From an uncultured Azospirillum sp. (GTDB lineage: Bacteria > Pseudomonadota > Alphaproteobacteria > RF32 > CAG-239): DNA of 20,160 nt. Positions 7,475 through 14,383 of this stretch are shown here, one piece after another. Below the pieces are notes generated by a model. The model was not told the DNA's origin and searched no databases. It saw only the letters and a list, made by a program, of their open reading frames with translations. The stretch covers positions 1 to 20,160 of the forward strand of contig CANDEX010000025.1 in assembly GCA_947383875.1 (NCBI GenBank). The letters are read 5' to 3'. A program made the position numbers and the translations under genes. Position 1 is the first letter of the stretch, and every line of letters begins with the position of its first letter.

Positions 7475-7939
7475 ATGGATGATGTGTTTACTGAGGGAGG
7501 TCATGGAAAAAAAATGCGCCGGCACAGGCCGAACTCCATTGACGTTTATGTTGGTCAAAGAGTTCGTCGTCGAAGAACTGCTTTGAATATGTCGCAGAAA
7601 CAGCTGGCTGACAGCTTGGGGATTACATTTCAACAGATTCAAAAGTATGAATTGGGTGCTAATCGAATCAGTGCCAGTCGATTATGGGATATTTGCCATG
7701 TGTTGGGAGTGGGGGCTGATTATTTTTTTGAAGGAATGGATGATAATATAAAAAGACAAAGCCCGATGATGGTACATCAGGAAATCCATGGTAAAAATGT
7801 TTCCGATATGTTTAAAATAGAAGATCCGATGTTAAAGAAAGAAACGACAGAATTGCTTAAAGCCATAAATTGTATCGGTGATACGCGGGTGACGCAAATG
7901 TTGTTGAAGCTTATGGAAGATATGGTTTGTTGCCGCTAG
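7475..7939 (+). CDS. XRE-family regulator, PraR-like alphaproteobacterial type
   Basis: 154 aa. A single XRE helix-turn-helix at about 27-86. The sequence SIDVYVGQRVRRRRTALNMS, then TFQQIQKYELGANRISASRL and a YFFEGM end, is the pattern of a widely conserved alphaproteobacterial regulator. That group includes PraR of rhizobia, a repressor linked to surface and quorum-related genes. The recognition helix is about 51-60 (TFQQIQKYEL). The C-terminal half is helical with no known domain. The upstream GTG at 7466 is in frame, but AGGAG (7462-7466) overlaps it and sits 8 nt before ATG 7475, so 7475 is the likely start. Convergent with the Smr gene: the two stop codons share the palindrome CTAG. Target genes are unknown. 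Confidence 0.85.
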   Translation: MDDVFTEGGHGKKMRRHRPNSIDVYVGQRVRRRRTALNMSQKQLADSLGITFQQIQKYELGANRISASRLWDICHVLGVGADYFFEGMDDNIKRQSPMMVHQEIHGKNVSDMFKIEDPMLKKETTELLKAINCIGDTRVTQMLLKLMEDMVCCR

Positions 7940-8475
7940 CGTTTACGGCGCAGCAAGATGTAAAGGGCTCCGCTGCCTCCTAACTTGGCTGAGGGATGGA
8001 TAAATGATAATATCAGCGGTCGGAGTTCTTTGCTGTTCAACCAAAGCGGAACGCTTTCTTTTAATTTGCCTTTAGGAGAAAAGATATCTTCGCAACTGCC
8101 GTTGTGGGGCAGGCCTTTGCCGGTGATAATGATGATACAGCGTTTTCCGGCGAGGTATGATTTTTGAATAAAGCCAAAAACGGCATTGTGAGCTTCTTCT
8201 TCGCGAAACCCGTGTAAATCCAATGTTGCTTCGACGGGAAGCTCACAACGTTTGAAGCGTTTGGCGAGGCTGCCATCCATATCCGCAGTATTGCCGACAT
8301 CAAGACTATTCAGTTTTTCTCCGCGGTAGGCCGCTGCAAGGTTTACTGAGGGACGGATTTCCGGGAGAACTACCGGTTTAGCCGGAGGCTGCTCACTTTC
8401 CGGCATTTTGCGGATGTCTTTGGTTATTTCTGCCCATAAAGCATCGTCTTCAGAGCGTTCAGATTGTTTGGTCAT
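7936..8475 (-). CDS. Smr-domain protein
   Basis: 179 aa. The C-terminal Smr domain (about 95-179) has LDLHG, ITGKG and GGSGALYILLRRKR, all hallmarks of the MutS2-type Smr fold, which in other proteins nicks or binds nucleic acid or cuts collided mRNA. No MutS part is present; this is the small stand-alone type common in alphaproteobacteria. The frame stays open 69 codons further upstream, but that part is read in another frame by the preceding membrane-protein gene and looks random. The start MTKQSE at 8475, followed by DALWAEITKDIRKM, fits homologues, which begin with a similar ALW segment. It overlaps the upstream gene by 17 bp, so it is probably translationally coupled. No strong Shine-Dalgarno is visible. 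Last gene of the Tim44-mltA operon. Confidence 0.8.
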   Translation of the reverse strand: MTKQSERSEDDALWAEITKDIRKMPESEQPPAKPVVLPEIRPSVNLAAAYRGEKLNSLDVGNTADMDGSLAKRFKRCELPVEATLDLHGFREEEAHNAVFGFIQKSYLAGKRCIIIITGKGLPHNGSCEDIFSPKGKLKESVPLWLNSKELRPLILSFIHPSAKLGGSGALYILLRRKR

Positions 8476-8965
8476 GTTCTGAAGCCGTGTTTTGCCGCGG
8501 AGTGTCTTGGGAATCAACCATGTAATCGGCGTAATTACTGACGACAAATTCTTTCCAGTCGCCGTCAGGAGAGACGCAGCCTTGTTTTTGGTTGTTGGCA
8601 TTAACCAGCACAATACCGCCGAATTCCCATAGCTTGGTGCAATTTTCATAGCTGCTGGTAAAAAATGCTTTGGTTCTTTCAATCAGATAGCGGTCAACTT
8701 TCTTTTTAAAATAAGTGATATAAACCAGTATCATCGCAATGATAAAAGCCAGACCAAAGATAACACTGACTGTTAAAATCAAAATCAAGCCGATGATGAC
8801 TGGCGTTAGAACCGGAAGCAGATTTTCCCAGACATCATAAACGGGAGAACCGGGACGATTGATGCGTCCGTAGTCAAAATAAAGACGCAGTTCATCTTTT
8901 TCAATGGCTTTGTTGAGAGCTTTATATATTAATTTATCAGCTTTACTGGGTTTTGTCATTGTCAA
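8459..8965 (-). CDS. Uncharacterised two-helix membrane protein
   Basis: 168 aa; not recognised. A charged N-terminal helix (about 8-27), a short segment YFDYGRINRPGSPVYD (30-44), then a long hydrophobic stretch at about 49-87 that can form a two-helix hairpin, with KKK after it. After this comes a soluble tail of about 80 residues containing NANNQKQGCVSPDGDWKEFV. Both ends are predicted cytoplasmic by the positive-inside rule. There is no signal peptide and no known catalytic motif. The start overlaps the mltA stop in ATGA (4 bp) and the end overlaps the Smr gene by 17 bp, so it is embedded in the operon. Its reading frame is clearly the coding one over the overlap with the extended Smr frame. 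Function unknown; context suggests the cell envelope. Confidence 0.72.
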   Translation of the reverse strand: MTMTKPSKADKLIYKALNKAIEKDELRLYFDYGRINRPGSPVYDVWENLLPVLTPVIIGLILILTVSVIFGLAFIIAMILVYITYFKKKVDRYLIERTKAFFTSSYENCTKLWEFGGIVLVNANNQKQGCVSPDGDWKEFVVSNYADYMVDSQDTPRQNTASEHDQTI

Positions 8966-10176
8966 TTAGCCTTGTTTTGGGGGATGAGAATAAAGTAGCG
9001 TCCGGCAGAGTTCATTTTGCCTGCTTTTTCTAAAACGTCATCTTTGCCCGAACCCCAAAAGTAGTCTCCGCGAATCGGTCCTTTAATTGCACTGCCAATG
9101 TCTTGGGCGACCATTAATTTTTCAATTTTTTCATGATCGGGACCGGTTGTTTCCAACCAAACTAAGCTGCCTAAAGGGATGTATTTACGATCAACTGCCA
9201 GGCTGCGTCCAGCTCGGAGCGGTACGCCGTGAGCTCCGACGGGGCCGTCAGTTGTAGAAATGCGATGGAAAATGAAGCGTTTGTTTTCGCGCATTTCTTT
9301 TTCGGCAATTTCCGGGTGTGCGGCCAGCCATTTTTTGATGTTTCCCATGGAAACTTCTCCGGGTTTGAGGTAGCCTTTTTCCAATAAGATACTGCCTATG
9401 CCTTTAAACGGATGTCCGTTATTATCCGCATAGCTGACTCGCAGTGTTCGTCCGTCCGGCAGTGTGGCGACAGCTGATCCCTGAATTTGCATGATATTAA
9501 TATCAATATTACTATCGCCCCAAAGAATAACGGGGGCTTTAATTTGAAGTCGTTCGATTTCTTCTCTCGTAAAGTAAGGGAGTAATTTTTGGTCAACGAG
9601 ACGTCCTACCAGCCGTTTGTCCGGCAGAGACGGGTCAAAATCTTTGGGGTTGAACTCAATTAAATCTGACGGTTTGCCGTAAATCGGAAAACGAAACAGG
9701 GCTGTTTGTATTTGTGAGGCATTAATGGCTGCCTCGTAGTATGAGGTAAATTTTCCTTGGTCGGTTCCGTCGGCAATAACCAAAAACGGCAGAAAATTAC
9801 TTTCCAGATAGTATTTAAATTCTGCCGCAGTGGTGATGTCTGCTGCAAATAACCGGCGGCAGGCCAGTTGGTAAGCTGCTGTCGGAATGCGCAGTTCTGA
9901 ATTAGAAAGATAGGTGCTTTTTTCCCGTAAAATTTTGGTGCAACTTAATTTGAAACTTTCCAGTGCTTCAAGCAGATTGTCGTTTTTCCAGCCCGGCAAA
10001 TTTTTAAATTGATAGTCTTTCAATTTAATTTTGGGTTTGGGCGGCATGGTCGGGCGGGGGGATTTATCCATGGTAATTTGGGGAAGCTCTTCCGTATCCC
10101 GAGGCGGTTTTTGTTCTTCCTTGCCGCAAGATGCCAGCAAAAGAAACAAAGCGAAAAGAGAGAATAGTTTTGTCAT
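8962..10176 (-). CDS. mltA: Membrane-bound lytic transglycosylase A (lipoprotein)
   Basis: 404 aa. Cleaves the MurNAc-GlcNAc bond of peptidoglycan to give 1,6-anhydro ends. A lipoprotein signal ends in the lipobox LASC with Cys17, so it is probably anchored in the outer membrane facing the periplasm. A proline- and lysine-rich linker (about 20-55) precedes the MltA barrel domain (about 80-290), with RLVGRLVDQKLLPYFTREEI and IQGSAVATLPDGRTLRV. The 3D domain follows with the catalytic Asp in VAQDIG (D359), KGPIRGDYFWG and a C-terminal AGRYFILIP. Length and motif order match the alphaproteobacterial MltA. ATGA overlaps link it to the Tim44-like gene upstream and the membrane-protein gene downstream. 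Confidence 0.92.
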   Translation of the reverse strand: MTKLFSLFALFLLLASCGKEEQKPPRDTEELPQITMDKSPRPTMPPKPKIKLKDYQFKNLPGWKNDNLLEALESFKLSCTKILREKSTYLSNSELRIPTAAYQLACRRLFAADITTAAEFKYYLESNFLPFLVIADGTDQGKFTSYYEAAINASQIQTALFRFPIYGKPSDLIEFNPKDFDPSLPDKRLVGRLVDQKLLPYFTREEIERLQIKAPVILWGDSNIDINIMQIQGSAVATLPDGRTLRVSYADNNGHPFKGIGSILLEKGYLKPGEVSMGNIKKWLAAHPEIAEKEMRENKRFIFHRISTTDGPVGAHGVPLRAGRSLAVDRKYIPLGSLVWLETTGPDHEKIEKLMVAQDIGSAIKGPIRGDYFWGSGKDDVLEKAGKMNSAGRYFILIPQNKAN

Positions 10177-10850
10177 TGTTTTTTAGTTGATACCAGAAGC
10201 CAGTTGGGGTTAGTTGATGTCAGACAACGTTCAAATGTCCAAATATCCGTAATGGTTTGGATGAAATTTTCATCCCCTTGGATAACTTCATTATCTTTAT
10301 TGCGAAGCAGGTTGACTTGTTCGGAGACAAATTTGACGGTGATTTTGGCGTTGTTTTCCTCGTCAATGTCGGCATTGATAATTTCTGTTTCGTTAAAACC
10401 GATTAAGTCTGTTTCGGCAGAAATGCCTTCTGCGCGGCGTTTTTCTATAATTTCCTGAAATTTTTTAGCCGGTTTCGGGGCAACCAGATTCTCCAGGGTT
10501 TCCGTATCTCCCTGGCTAAACGCACAGATGATGATTTCAAAGGCGCGTTTGGCACCGGTTAGAAAACGTTCTTTATCAAAACCCGGAATGTTTATCAGTG
10601 TTTTATCTGTGTCGCTGAGTTCTTTATTTTCTTCTGCAGGGGAAATGGTTTCGCTTCCTGCGGTTGTTTGAAGCTCAAGCTGTTGTTTTTCGGCTTCCTT
10701 GGCAATCATGTCAAAAATTCTGGCAGCATTTTCATCAGAAATACGGATGCGTGTTACCTCTTCGTCCGGACGTGTGCCAAGCAGACTCCGCAATTTTTGA
10801 AAAATGAGAACAACTGCAACCAGAAGAATGATAATATCTAAGGAACCCAT
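10173..10850 (-). CDS. Tim44/TimA-like domain protein, membrane-anchored
   Basis: 225 aa. A single N-terminal membrane helix (about 4-18), then L-R-S-L-L-G-T-R-P-D-E-E, which matches the conserved post-membrane segment of alphaproteobacterial Tim44 homologues (usually LGxRxGxE). An acidic linker of about 45 residues leads to the Tim44-like domain (about 90-222), with GAKRAFEIIICAFSQGD, L-x-x-L-V and a final TFER-W-LLV pattern. Mitochondrial Tim44 tethers Hsp70 to the import channel. Bacterial relatives sit in the inner membrane and their role is not settled. Divergent from secB, a protein-export chaperone, and first gene of the operon with mltA. It has a good sigma-70 promoter and its stop overlaps the mltA start (ATGA). 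Confidence 0.85.
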   Translation of the reverse strand: MGSLDIIILLVAVVLIFQKLRSLLGTRPDEEVTRIRISDENAARIFDMIAKEAEKQQLELQTTAGSETISPAEENKELSDTDKTLINIPGFDKERFLTGAKRAFEIIICAFSQGDTETLENLVAPKPAKKFQEIIEKRRAEGISAETDLIGFNETEIINADIDEENNAKITVKFVSEQVNLLRNKDNEVIQGDENFIQTITDIWTFERCLTSTNPNWLLVSTKKQ

Positions 10851-10886
10851 TTTGTTTCATACCTTTCATTTTATATTTCGTTATCA

Positions 10887-10915
10887 TATATAGCTTTTAA
10901 TCCGGCATTTATCAA
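10887..10915 (-). promoter_or_regulatory. Sigma-70-like promoter for the Tim44-mltA-smr operon
   Basis: On the minus strand, TTGATA (10915-10910) and TATATA (10892-10887) are 17 bases apart, with a leader of about 30 nt before the Tim44-like ATG. Five of six and four to five of six positions match consensus. It lies back to back with the secB promoter: the two -35 boxes are 10 bp apart. Confidence 0.58.
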
Positions 10916-10925
10916 CTATAAATGT

Positions 10926-10954
10926 TTGACCTACGGATTTATTTGTTGTAGCTT
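10926..10954 (+). promoter_or_regulatory. Sigma-70-like promoter for secB
   Basis: TTGACC (10926-10931), 17 bases, TAGCTT (10949-10954). Transcription would begin near 10961, downstream of the first in-frame ATG (10955). This supports the secB start at 10988. Confidence 0.52.
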
Positions 10955-10987
10955 ATGCAAAAGTTACTGTTGAAAAGGATTGCTGTT

Positions 10988-11446
10988 ATGAATGAAAACA
11001 ATAAGACTGAAGCCGGAAATGAAAATAATCCTCAGCCGGCAATTATGATTAATACACAATATATTAAGGATTTGTCTTTGGAAATTCCGTTGGCTCCGGA
11101 GATTTTTCGCGAATTGACTGAAGCTCCTCACGTTGATATTCATGTTGATGTGGATGCTCAGCATATGCATGATAATTATTTTAATGTCAGTCTCAGTGTT
11201 AAAATGGACGGTAGTATAAAAGGGAAAAAGCTGTTTATTCTTGAGTTGGTCTATGCGGCGGTAGTTTCTTTGAATGTTCCGCAGGAGCACGTGGAGCCGG
11301 TGTTACTGGTGGAAATTCCTCGCCTGTTGTTCCCGTTTGCACGCAATATTGTCACTAACTGTTTGGTTGAAGGCGGTTTGCCTCCCTTTATGATTAATCC
11401 GATTGATTTTGCCGGGATGTATCACCAGCGGCAGAAAAATCAGTAA
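10988..11446 (+). CDS. secB: Protein-export chaperone SecB
   Basis: 152 aa. Tetrameric cytosolic chaperone that keeps preproteins unfolded and passes them to SecA. The family core is clear: INTQYIKDLSLEIPLAPEIF near the start, then the VDIHVDVDAQ and YFNVSLSVKM beta strands, FILELVYAAVVSL, LLVEIPRLLFPFARNIV, and the C-terminal GLPPFMINPIDFAGMY. The frame opens at an ATG at 10955, but that codon lies at or before the predicted transcription start. The ATG at 10988 has AAGGA (10975-10979) 8 nt upstream, so I chose it. Divergent from the Tim44-like gene. The first terminator after it is the hairpin inside the rimP leader, so secB may share transcripts with rimP-nusA when that hairpin is read through. 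Confidence 0.93.
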   Translation: MNENNKTEAGNENNPQPAIMINTQYIKDLSLEIPLAPEIFRELTEAPHVDIHVDVDAQHMHDNYFNVSLSVKMDGSIKGKKLFILELVYAAVVSLNVPQEHVEPVLLVEIPRLLFPFARNIVTNCLVEGGLPPFMINPIDFAGMYHQRQKNQ

Positions 11447-11473
11447 AAAATGCTGGATTTTAAAAAAACGATG

Positions 11474-11482
11474 TGTTATACA
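11474..11482 (+). promoter_or_regulatory. Possible extended -10 promoter for rimP-nusA
   Basis: TG-T-TATACA (11474-11482) is an extended -10 pattern 69 nt before rimP and upstream of the terminator hairpin. There is no good -35. Since only 14 nt separate the hairpin's T-run from the rimP ATG, no promoter fits after the hairpin. The rimP transcript must start upstream, here or at secB. Confidence 0.33.
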
Positions 11483-11510
11483 TATTGACATTCAGGAATT
11501 AATTATTGGA

Positions 11511-11536
11511 AGTGGGGTCAAAAGCCCCGCTTTTTT
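11511..11536 (+). terminator. Intrinsic terminator in the rimP leader (putative attenuator)
   Basis: Stem AGTGGGG (11511-11517) pairs with CCCCGCT (11525-11531), including one G-U, has a seven-base loop, and is followed by a T-run to 11536. The ribosome site (TAGGAAAG) and rimP ATG (11551) follow at once. It can end secB transcripts, but it also sits inside the leader of the rimP-nusA operon. A rimP leader RNA with a Rho-independent terminator has been described computationally in Alphaproteobacteria, and this fits that description. I saw no convincing anti-terminator. Confidence 0.75.
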
Positions 11537-11550
11537 GTTAGGAAAGACAT

Positions 11551-12069
11551 ATGCAAAACAAACATCATTTACAAGATTTGCTGGAACCTGTCATCAGCGA
11601 ACTCGGCTATGAAACAGTACGCATTATGACAATCGGTCAAACGAATCCGACTTTGCAGATTATGATAGATAAGCTGGACGGAAGTGATATTGTGGTTGAA
11701 GACTGTGCTAAAGTTAGCCGCAAAGTTTCGGAAGTGTTGGATGAAAAAGATCCGATTAAAGATCAGTATAATCTGGAAGTCAGTTCTCCGGGCTTGGATC
11801 GGCCGTTGACCAAGCCGGAACATTTTGCGCGTTTTGCCGGATATGAAGCTAAAGTTGAAACCGATGAGCTGATAGAGAATCGCAAACGTTTTAAAGGCAA
11901 AATTCTTGATATTAATGACAGTGAAAATATCCGTTTTGAGATGGACGGAACGGAGTATGAAATTCCGTTTGCCGCAGTAAGCAAAGCTAAAATCGTTATT
12001 ACTGACGAATTGCTGCAGAAGTATGTTGACGAGCATCCCGAATGCGGCGAGCATATCATTGAAGAATAA
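11551..12069 (+). CDS. rimP: Ribosome maturation factor RimP
   Basis: 172 aa. Needed for late assembly of the 30S subunit. The N-terminal alpha/beta domain contains LEPVISELGYETVRI, and the family signature YNLEVSSPGLDRPLTKPEHF with its SSPG(L/I)DRPL core is at about 71-90. The C-terminal SH3-like domain (about 97-160) has the AKV, KRFKGKILDI and YEIPFAAVSKAKI strands. The acidic tail GEHIIEE resembles that of other alphaproteobacterial RimP. TAGGAAAG lies 3-10 nt upstream of the ATG. First gene of the nusA operon; 38 nt to nusA. Controlled, by inference, through the leader terminator. Confidence 0.93.
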   Translation: MQNKHHLQDLLEPVISELGYETVRIMTIGQTNPTLQIMIDKLDGSDIVVEDCAKVSRKVSEVLDEKDPIKDQYNLEVSSPGLDRPLTKPEHFARFAGYEAKVETDELIENRKRFKGKILDINDSENIRFEMDGTEYEIPFAAVSKAKIVITDELLQKYVDEHPECGEHIIEE

Positions 12070-12107
12070 TACGAATTTTTTAATCAATAAGGACTAATGA
12101 GGATAAA

Positions 12108-13637
12108 ATGCAGAAAATCGAAAATATGCCCAGACCTGAAATTATTTTGGTTGCCGATACGGTAGCCCGTGAAAAAAACATTGAAAAAGAAGATGTTTTT
12201 GAAGCCATGGAAATTGCCATTCAGAAAGCGGCACGTTCTAAATATGGTTTTGAGCATGACATTCGTGCGGTTATTGACCGTAAGAGCGGTGCCATCAGTC
12301 TGGCGCGTTATCGTGAAATTGTGGAAGAAATTATTCCGGTTGAAGGTGAAGAAGAAGACACTCAAAGTGCTACCAAAATTTTGTTGGAAGATGCACAGGC
12401 TTACGATCCTGATGCTAAAATCGGTGATTTTATTATTGATGAGCTTCCGCCGATTGATTTTGGACGTATTGCTGCTCAAACCGCTAAGCAGGTGATTGTT
12501 CAGAAAGTTCGTGATGCCGAACGGAATAAACAGTTTGAAGAATATAAGGAAAAAGTCGGCACGATTATCAACGGTACTATTAAAAGAATCGAATTTGGTA
12601 ATGTTATTCTTGATATCGGTAAGGCTGAAGCTGTTTTGCGCCGCGATGAAATCATTCCTCGGGAAAAATTCAAAAACGGTGACAGAGTTCGCGCTTATGT
12701 TTTAGATGTTCGTCGTGAAAATAAAGGTCCGCAAATTTTCCTGTCTCGTACTTGTCCGGAATTTATGGCCAAACTCTTTACTCAGGAAGTTCCCGAGATT
12801 TATGACGGTGTGGTCAAAATTATGAATGTGGCTCGTGATCCCGGTTCAAAAGCTAAAATTGCCGTTAAAGCCAATGATATGACAATTGACGCTGTTGGAG
12901 CGTGTGTCGGTTTGCGCGGTATTCGTGTTCAGGCTGTGGTTACCGAACTGCAGGGTGAAAAAATTGATATTGTTCCTTATTCTGAAGATAAGGCTCAGTA
13001 TATTGTCAGTGCTTTGGCTCCGGCAGAAGTAACCAAAGTGGTTTTGGATGAAGAAAATAATCGTATTGAAGCTGTTGTGCCGCAAGAACAGTTCTCAATT
13101 GCTATCGGTCGTCGCGGTCAAAATGTTAAGTTGGCTTCTCAATTGTTGGGATGTGATATTGATGTTCTGACCGAAGAGCAGGAGCAAGAACGTCGTACTA
13201 ATGAAAATAAAGTTCGTTCTCAGCGTTTCATTGAGGCTTTGGATGTTGACGAAATGATTGCTCATCTGTTGATTGCCGAAGGTTTCTCTACGGTTGATGA
13301 AATAGCTTTGGTTGCGTTGAATGAGTTGGCCGAAATTGAAGGTTTTGATGAAGATGTTGCCGCAGAACTGCAATCTCGTGCCAAGGCTTATATTGAAAAA
13401 CGCAATGCAGAATTTGCCAAGAAAAGTGAAACTCTGGGTATTGATGAAAAGCTGAAAGGCATTGAAGGCTTAGATCAAGATATGATTTTGATTTTGGCTG
13501 ACAAAGGCGTTAAAACCATTGATGATTTGGCTGATTTAGCTGCAGATGAATTAATGGAAATGCTGGGAGAGAATGTTCTTTCCGAAGTAGAAGCTAATCG
13601 GGTTATTATGGCGGCTCGTGCCCACTGGTTTGAATAA
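12108..13637 (+). CDS. nusA: Transcription elongation/termination factor NusA
   Basis: 509 aa. Binds RNA polymerase and nascent RNA and modulates pausing, intrinsic termination and rRNA antitermination. The N-terminal polymerase-binding domain spans about 1-130 (IEKEDVFEAMEIAIQKAARS). The S1 domain runs about 151-215 (GTIINGTIKRIEFGNVILDI). KH1 (GACVGLRGIRVQAVVTEL and DIVPYSED) and KH2 (AIGRRGQNVKLAS at about 332-344) follow. Then come two C-terminal helix-hairpin-helix-type repeats (about 370-425 and 445-505; EGFSTVDEIA and KGVKTIDDLADL), as in other proteobacterial NusA. The ribosome site GAGGA lies 5-9 nt upstream. A long palindrome starts 8 nt after the stop. NusA strengthens intrinsic terminators in general, so it could act on its own operon's leader hairpin. 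Confidence 0.95.
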   Translation: MQKIENMPRPEIILVADTVAREKNIEKEDVFEAMEIAIQKAARSKYGFEHDIRAVIDRKSGAISLARYREIVEEIIPVEGEEEDTQSATKILLEDAQAYDPDAKIGDFIIDELPPIDFGRIAAQTAKQVIVQKVRDAERNKQFEEYKEKVGTIINGTIKRIEFGNVILDIGKAEAVLRRDEIIPREKFKNGDRVRAYVLDVRRENKGPQIFLSRTCPEFMAKLFTQEVPEIYDGVVKIMNVARDPGSKAKIAVKANDMTIDAVGACVGLRGIRVQAVVTELQGEKIDIVPYSEDKAQYIVSALAPAEVTKVVLDEENNRIEAVVPQEQFSIAIGRRGQNVKLASQLLGCDIDVLTEEQEQERRTNENKVRSQRFIEALDVDEMIAHLLIAEGFSTVDEIALVALNELAEIEGFDEDVAAELQSRAKAYIEKRNAEFAKKSETLGIDEKLKGIEGLDQDMILILADKGVKTIDDLADLAADELMEMLGENVLSEVEANRVIMAARAHWFE

Positions 13638-13644
13638 ACTTGTC

Positions 13645-13751
13645 TGGCTGGGAACTAGAGCAATTTAGTTCGGTCTCGGAAAATTCACGTACTTCTATGT
13701 ACGCTAGAATTTTCCTCGCCTTCTAAATCACTCTATTTCCCTACCCAGCCA
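13645..13751. repeat. Long imperfect palindrome A (about 107 nt) in the nusA-ylxR gap
   Basis: Arms pair stepwise: TGGCT (13645-13649) with AGCCA (13747-13751); GGGAA (13650-13654) with TTCCC (13737-13741); TAGAG (13656-13660) with CTCTA (13731-13735); ATTTAG (13663-13668) with CTAAAT (13723-13728); GGAAAATTC (13678-13686) with GAATTTTCC (13707-13715); CGTAC (13688-13692) with GTACG (13699-13703). The loop is TTCTAT. There is no T-run, so it is not a simple terminator. It would be transcribed inside the operon mRNA. It has the look of a palindromic intergenic element or an RNase III-type processing site. No transposase or target duplication is seen. Confidence 0.7.
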
Positions 13752-13782
13752 AATTTATTCCATTTAACGAATAGGTTTGTTT

Positions 13783-14355
13783 ATGGTTAAAGAAGATAAG
13801 GAACGGAAAGACATTGTCAGCGGGCAGGTGATGGACAGCAAAAATTTGCTGCGTTTTACCGTGACGCCTGACAATCAGGTTATTCCTGATTTTAAGAAGC
13901 GTTTGCCGGGTAAGGGAATGTATGTTGCTTGTTCTTTGTCTGCATTAAAAACAGCTGTTGCCAAAAATTTGTTTGCCAAGGCAGCTAAGAGGAATGTTCG
14001 TGTAAGTGATGATTTGATTCCCATGGTTGAAGCCATTTTGAAGAAAAAAGGCTTGGAGGTGATTTGTTTGGCGAAAAAAGCCGGTTCATTGTTGACCGGT
14101 TTTGAAAAAGTTTCGGAGGCGGTGAAAAAGGGAAAAGCCGCTTTCATCTTAGAGGCCAGAGATGCCGGAGTTGACGGACATGAAAAAATGTTGTCTTTGG
14201 CGAAAGAGCTGGAAGTTTTTGTGTTGTATGACGTTGAGGAGTTGGATCAGGCATTAGATAAGGTAAATACGGTACATACGGCTTTTTTGAAGACGGATAT
14301 GTCAAAGATGGTTTATAACGAATTTAAAAGGCTGAATTCCTTCTTGAATTCATAA
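13783..14355 (+). CDS. ylxR: YlxR-type RNA-binding protein fused to an L7Ae-like domain
   Basis: 190 aa. An N-terminal YlxR/DUF448 domain (about 1-85) has RF-x-V-x-P-D-x-Q-V-x-P-D, LPGKGMYV and then AKNLFAKAAKR. The C-terminal domain (about 90-190), LEVICLAKKAGSLLTGFEKV and GKAAFILEARDAG, resembles the L7Ae/YlxQ fold. Firmicutes encode YlxR and YlxQ separately between nusA and infB; alphaproteobacteria commonly fuse them. Binding to structured RNA is expected; the exact target is not known. The usual Cys in R-x-C-I/V-x-T/S-G is Asp (RKDIVSGQ). A TTG at 13777 is in frame, but ATG 13783 has a weak AGG 7 nt upstream and is preferred. 28 nt to infB. Confidence 0.85.
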   Translation: MVKEDKERKDIVSGQVMDSKNLLRFTVTPDNQVIPDFKKRLPGKGMYVACSLSALKTAVAKNLFAKAAKRNVRVSDDLIPMVEAILKKKGLEVICLAKKAGSLLTGFEKVSEAVKKGKAAFILEARDAGVDGHEKMLSLAKELEVFVLYDVEELDQALDKVNTVHTAFLKTDMSKMVYNEFKRLNSFLNS

Positions 14356-14383
14356 TAAGTAAGAGTTACGGAGAATTGAATAT

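Noticed and set aside
8476..8682. Upstream extension of the Smr frame
   Set aside because: This part overlaps the membrane-protein gene in another frame and looks like random sequence; a start at 8475 matches the family.
10955..10987. Longer start for secB (11 more residues)
   Set aside because: The ATG lies at the predicted promoter end, before the likely transcript start; AAGGA fits the ATG at 10988.
11569..12087. 172-codon open frame on the minus strand across rimP
   Set aside because: Antisense shadow of rimP; low-complexity FN-rich translation with no domain, no ribosome site, and the plus strand is clearly RimP.
13645..13751. Palindrome A as an intrinsic terminator after nusA
   Set aside because: Stem is too long and interrupted, and no T-run follows either arm.
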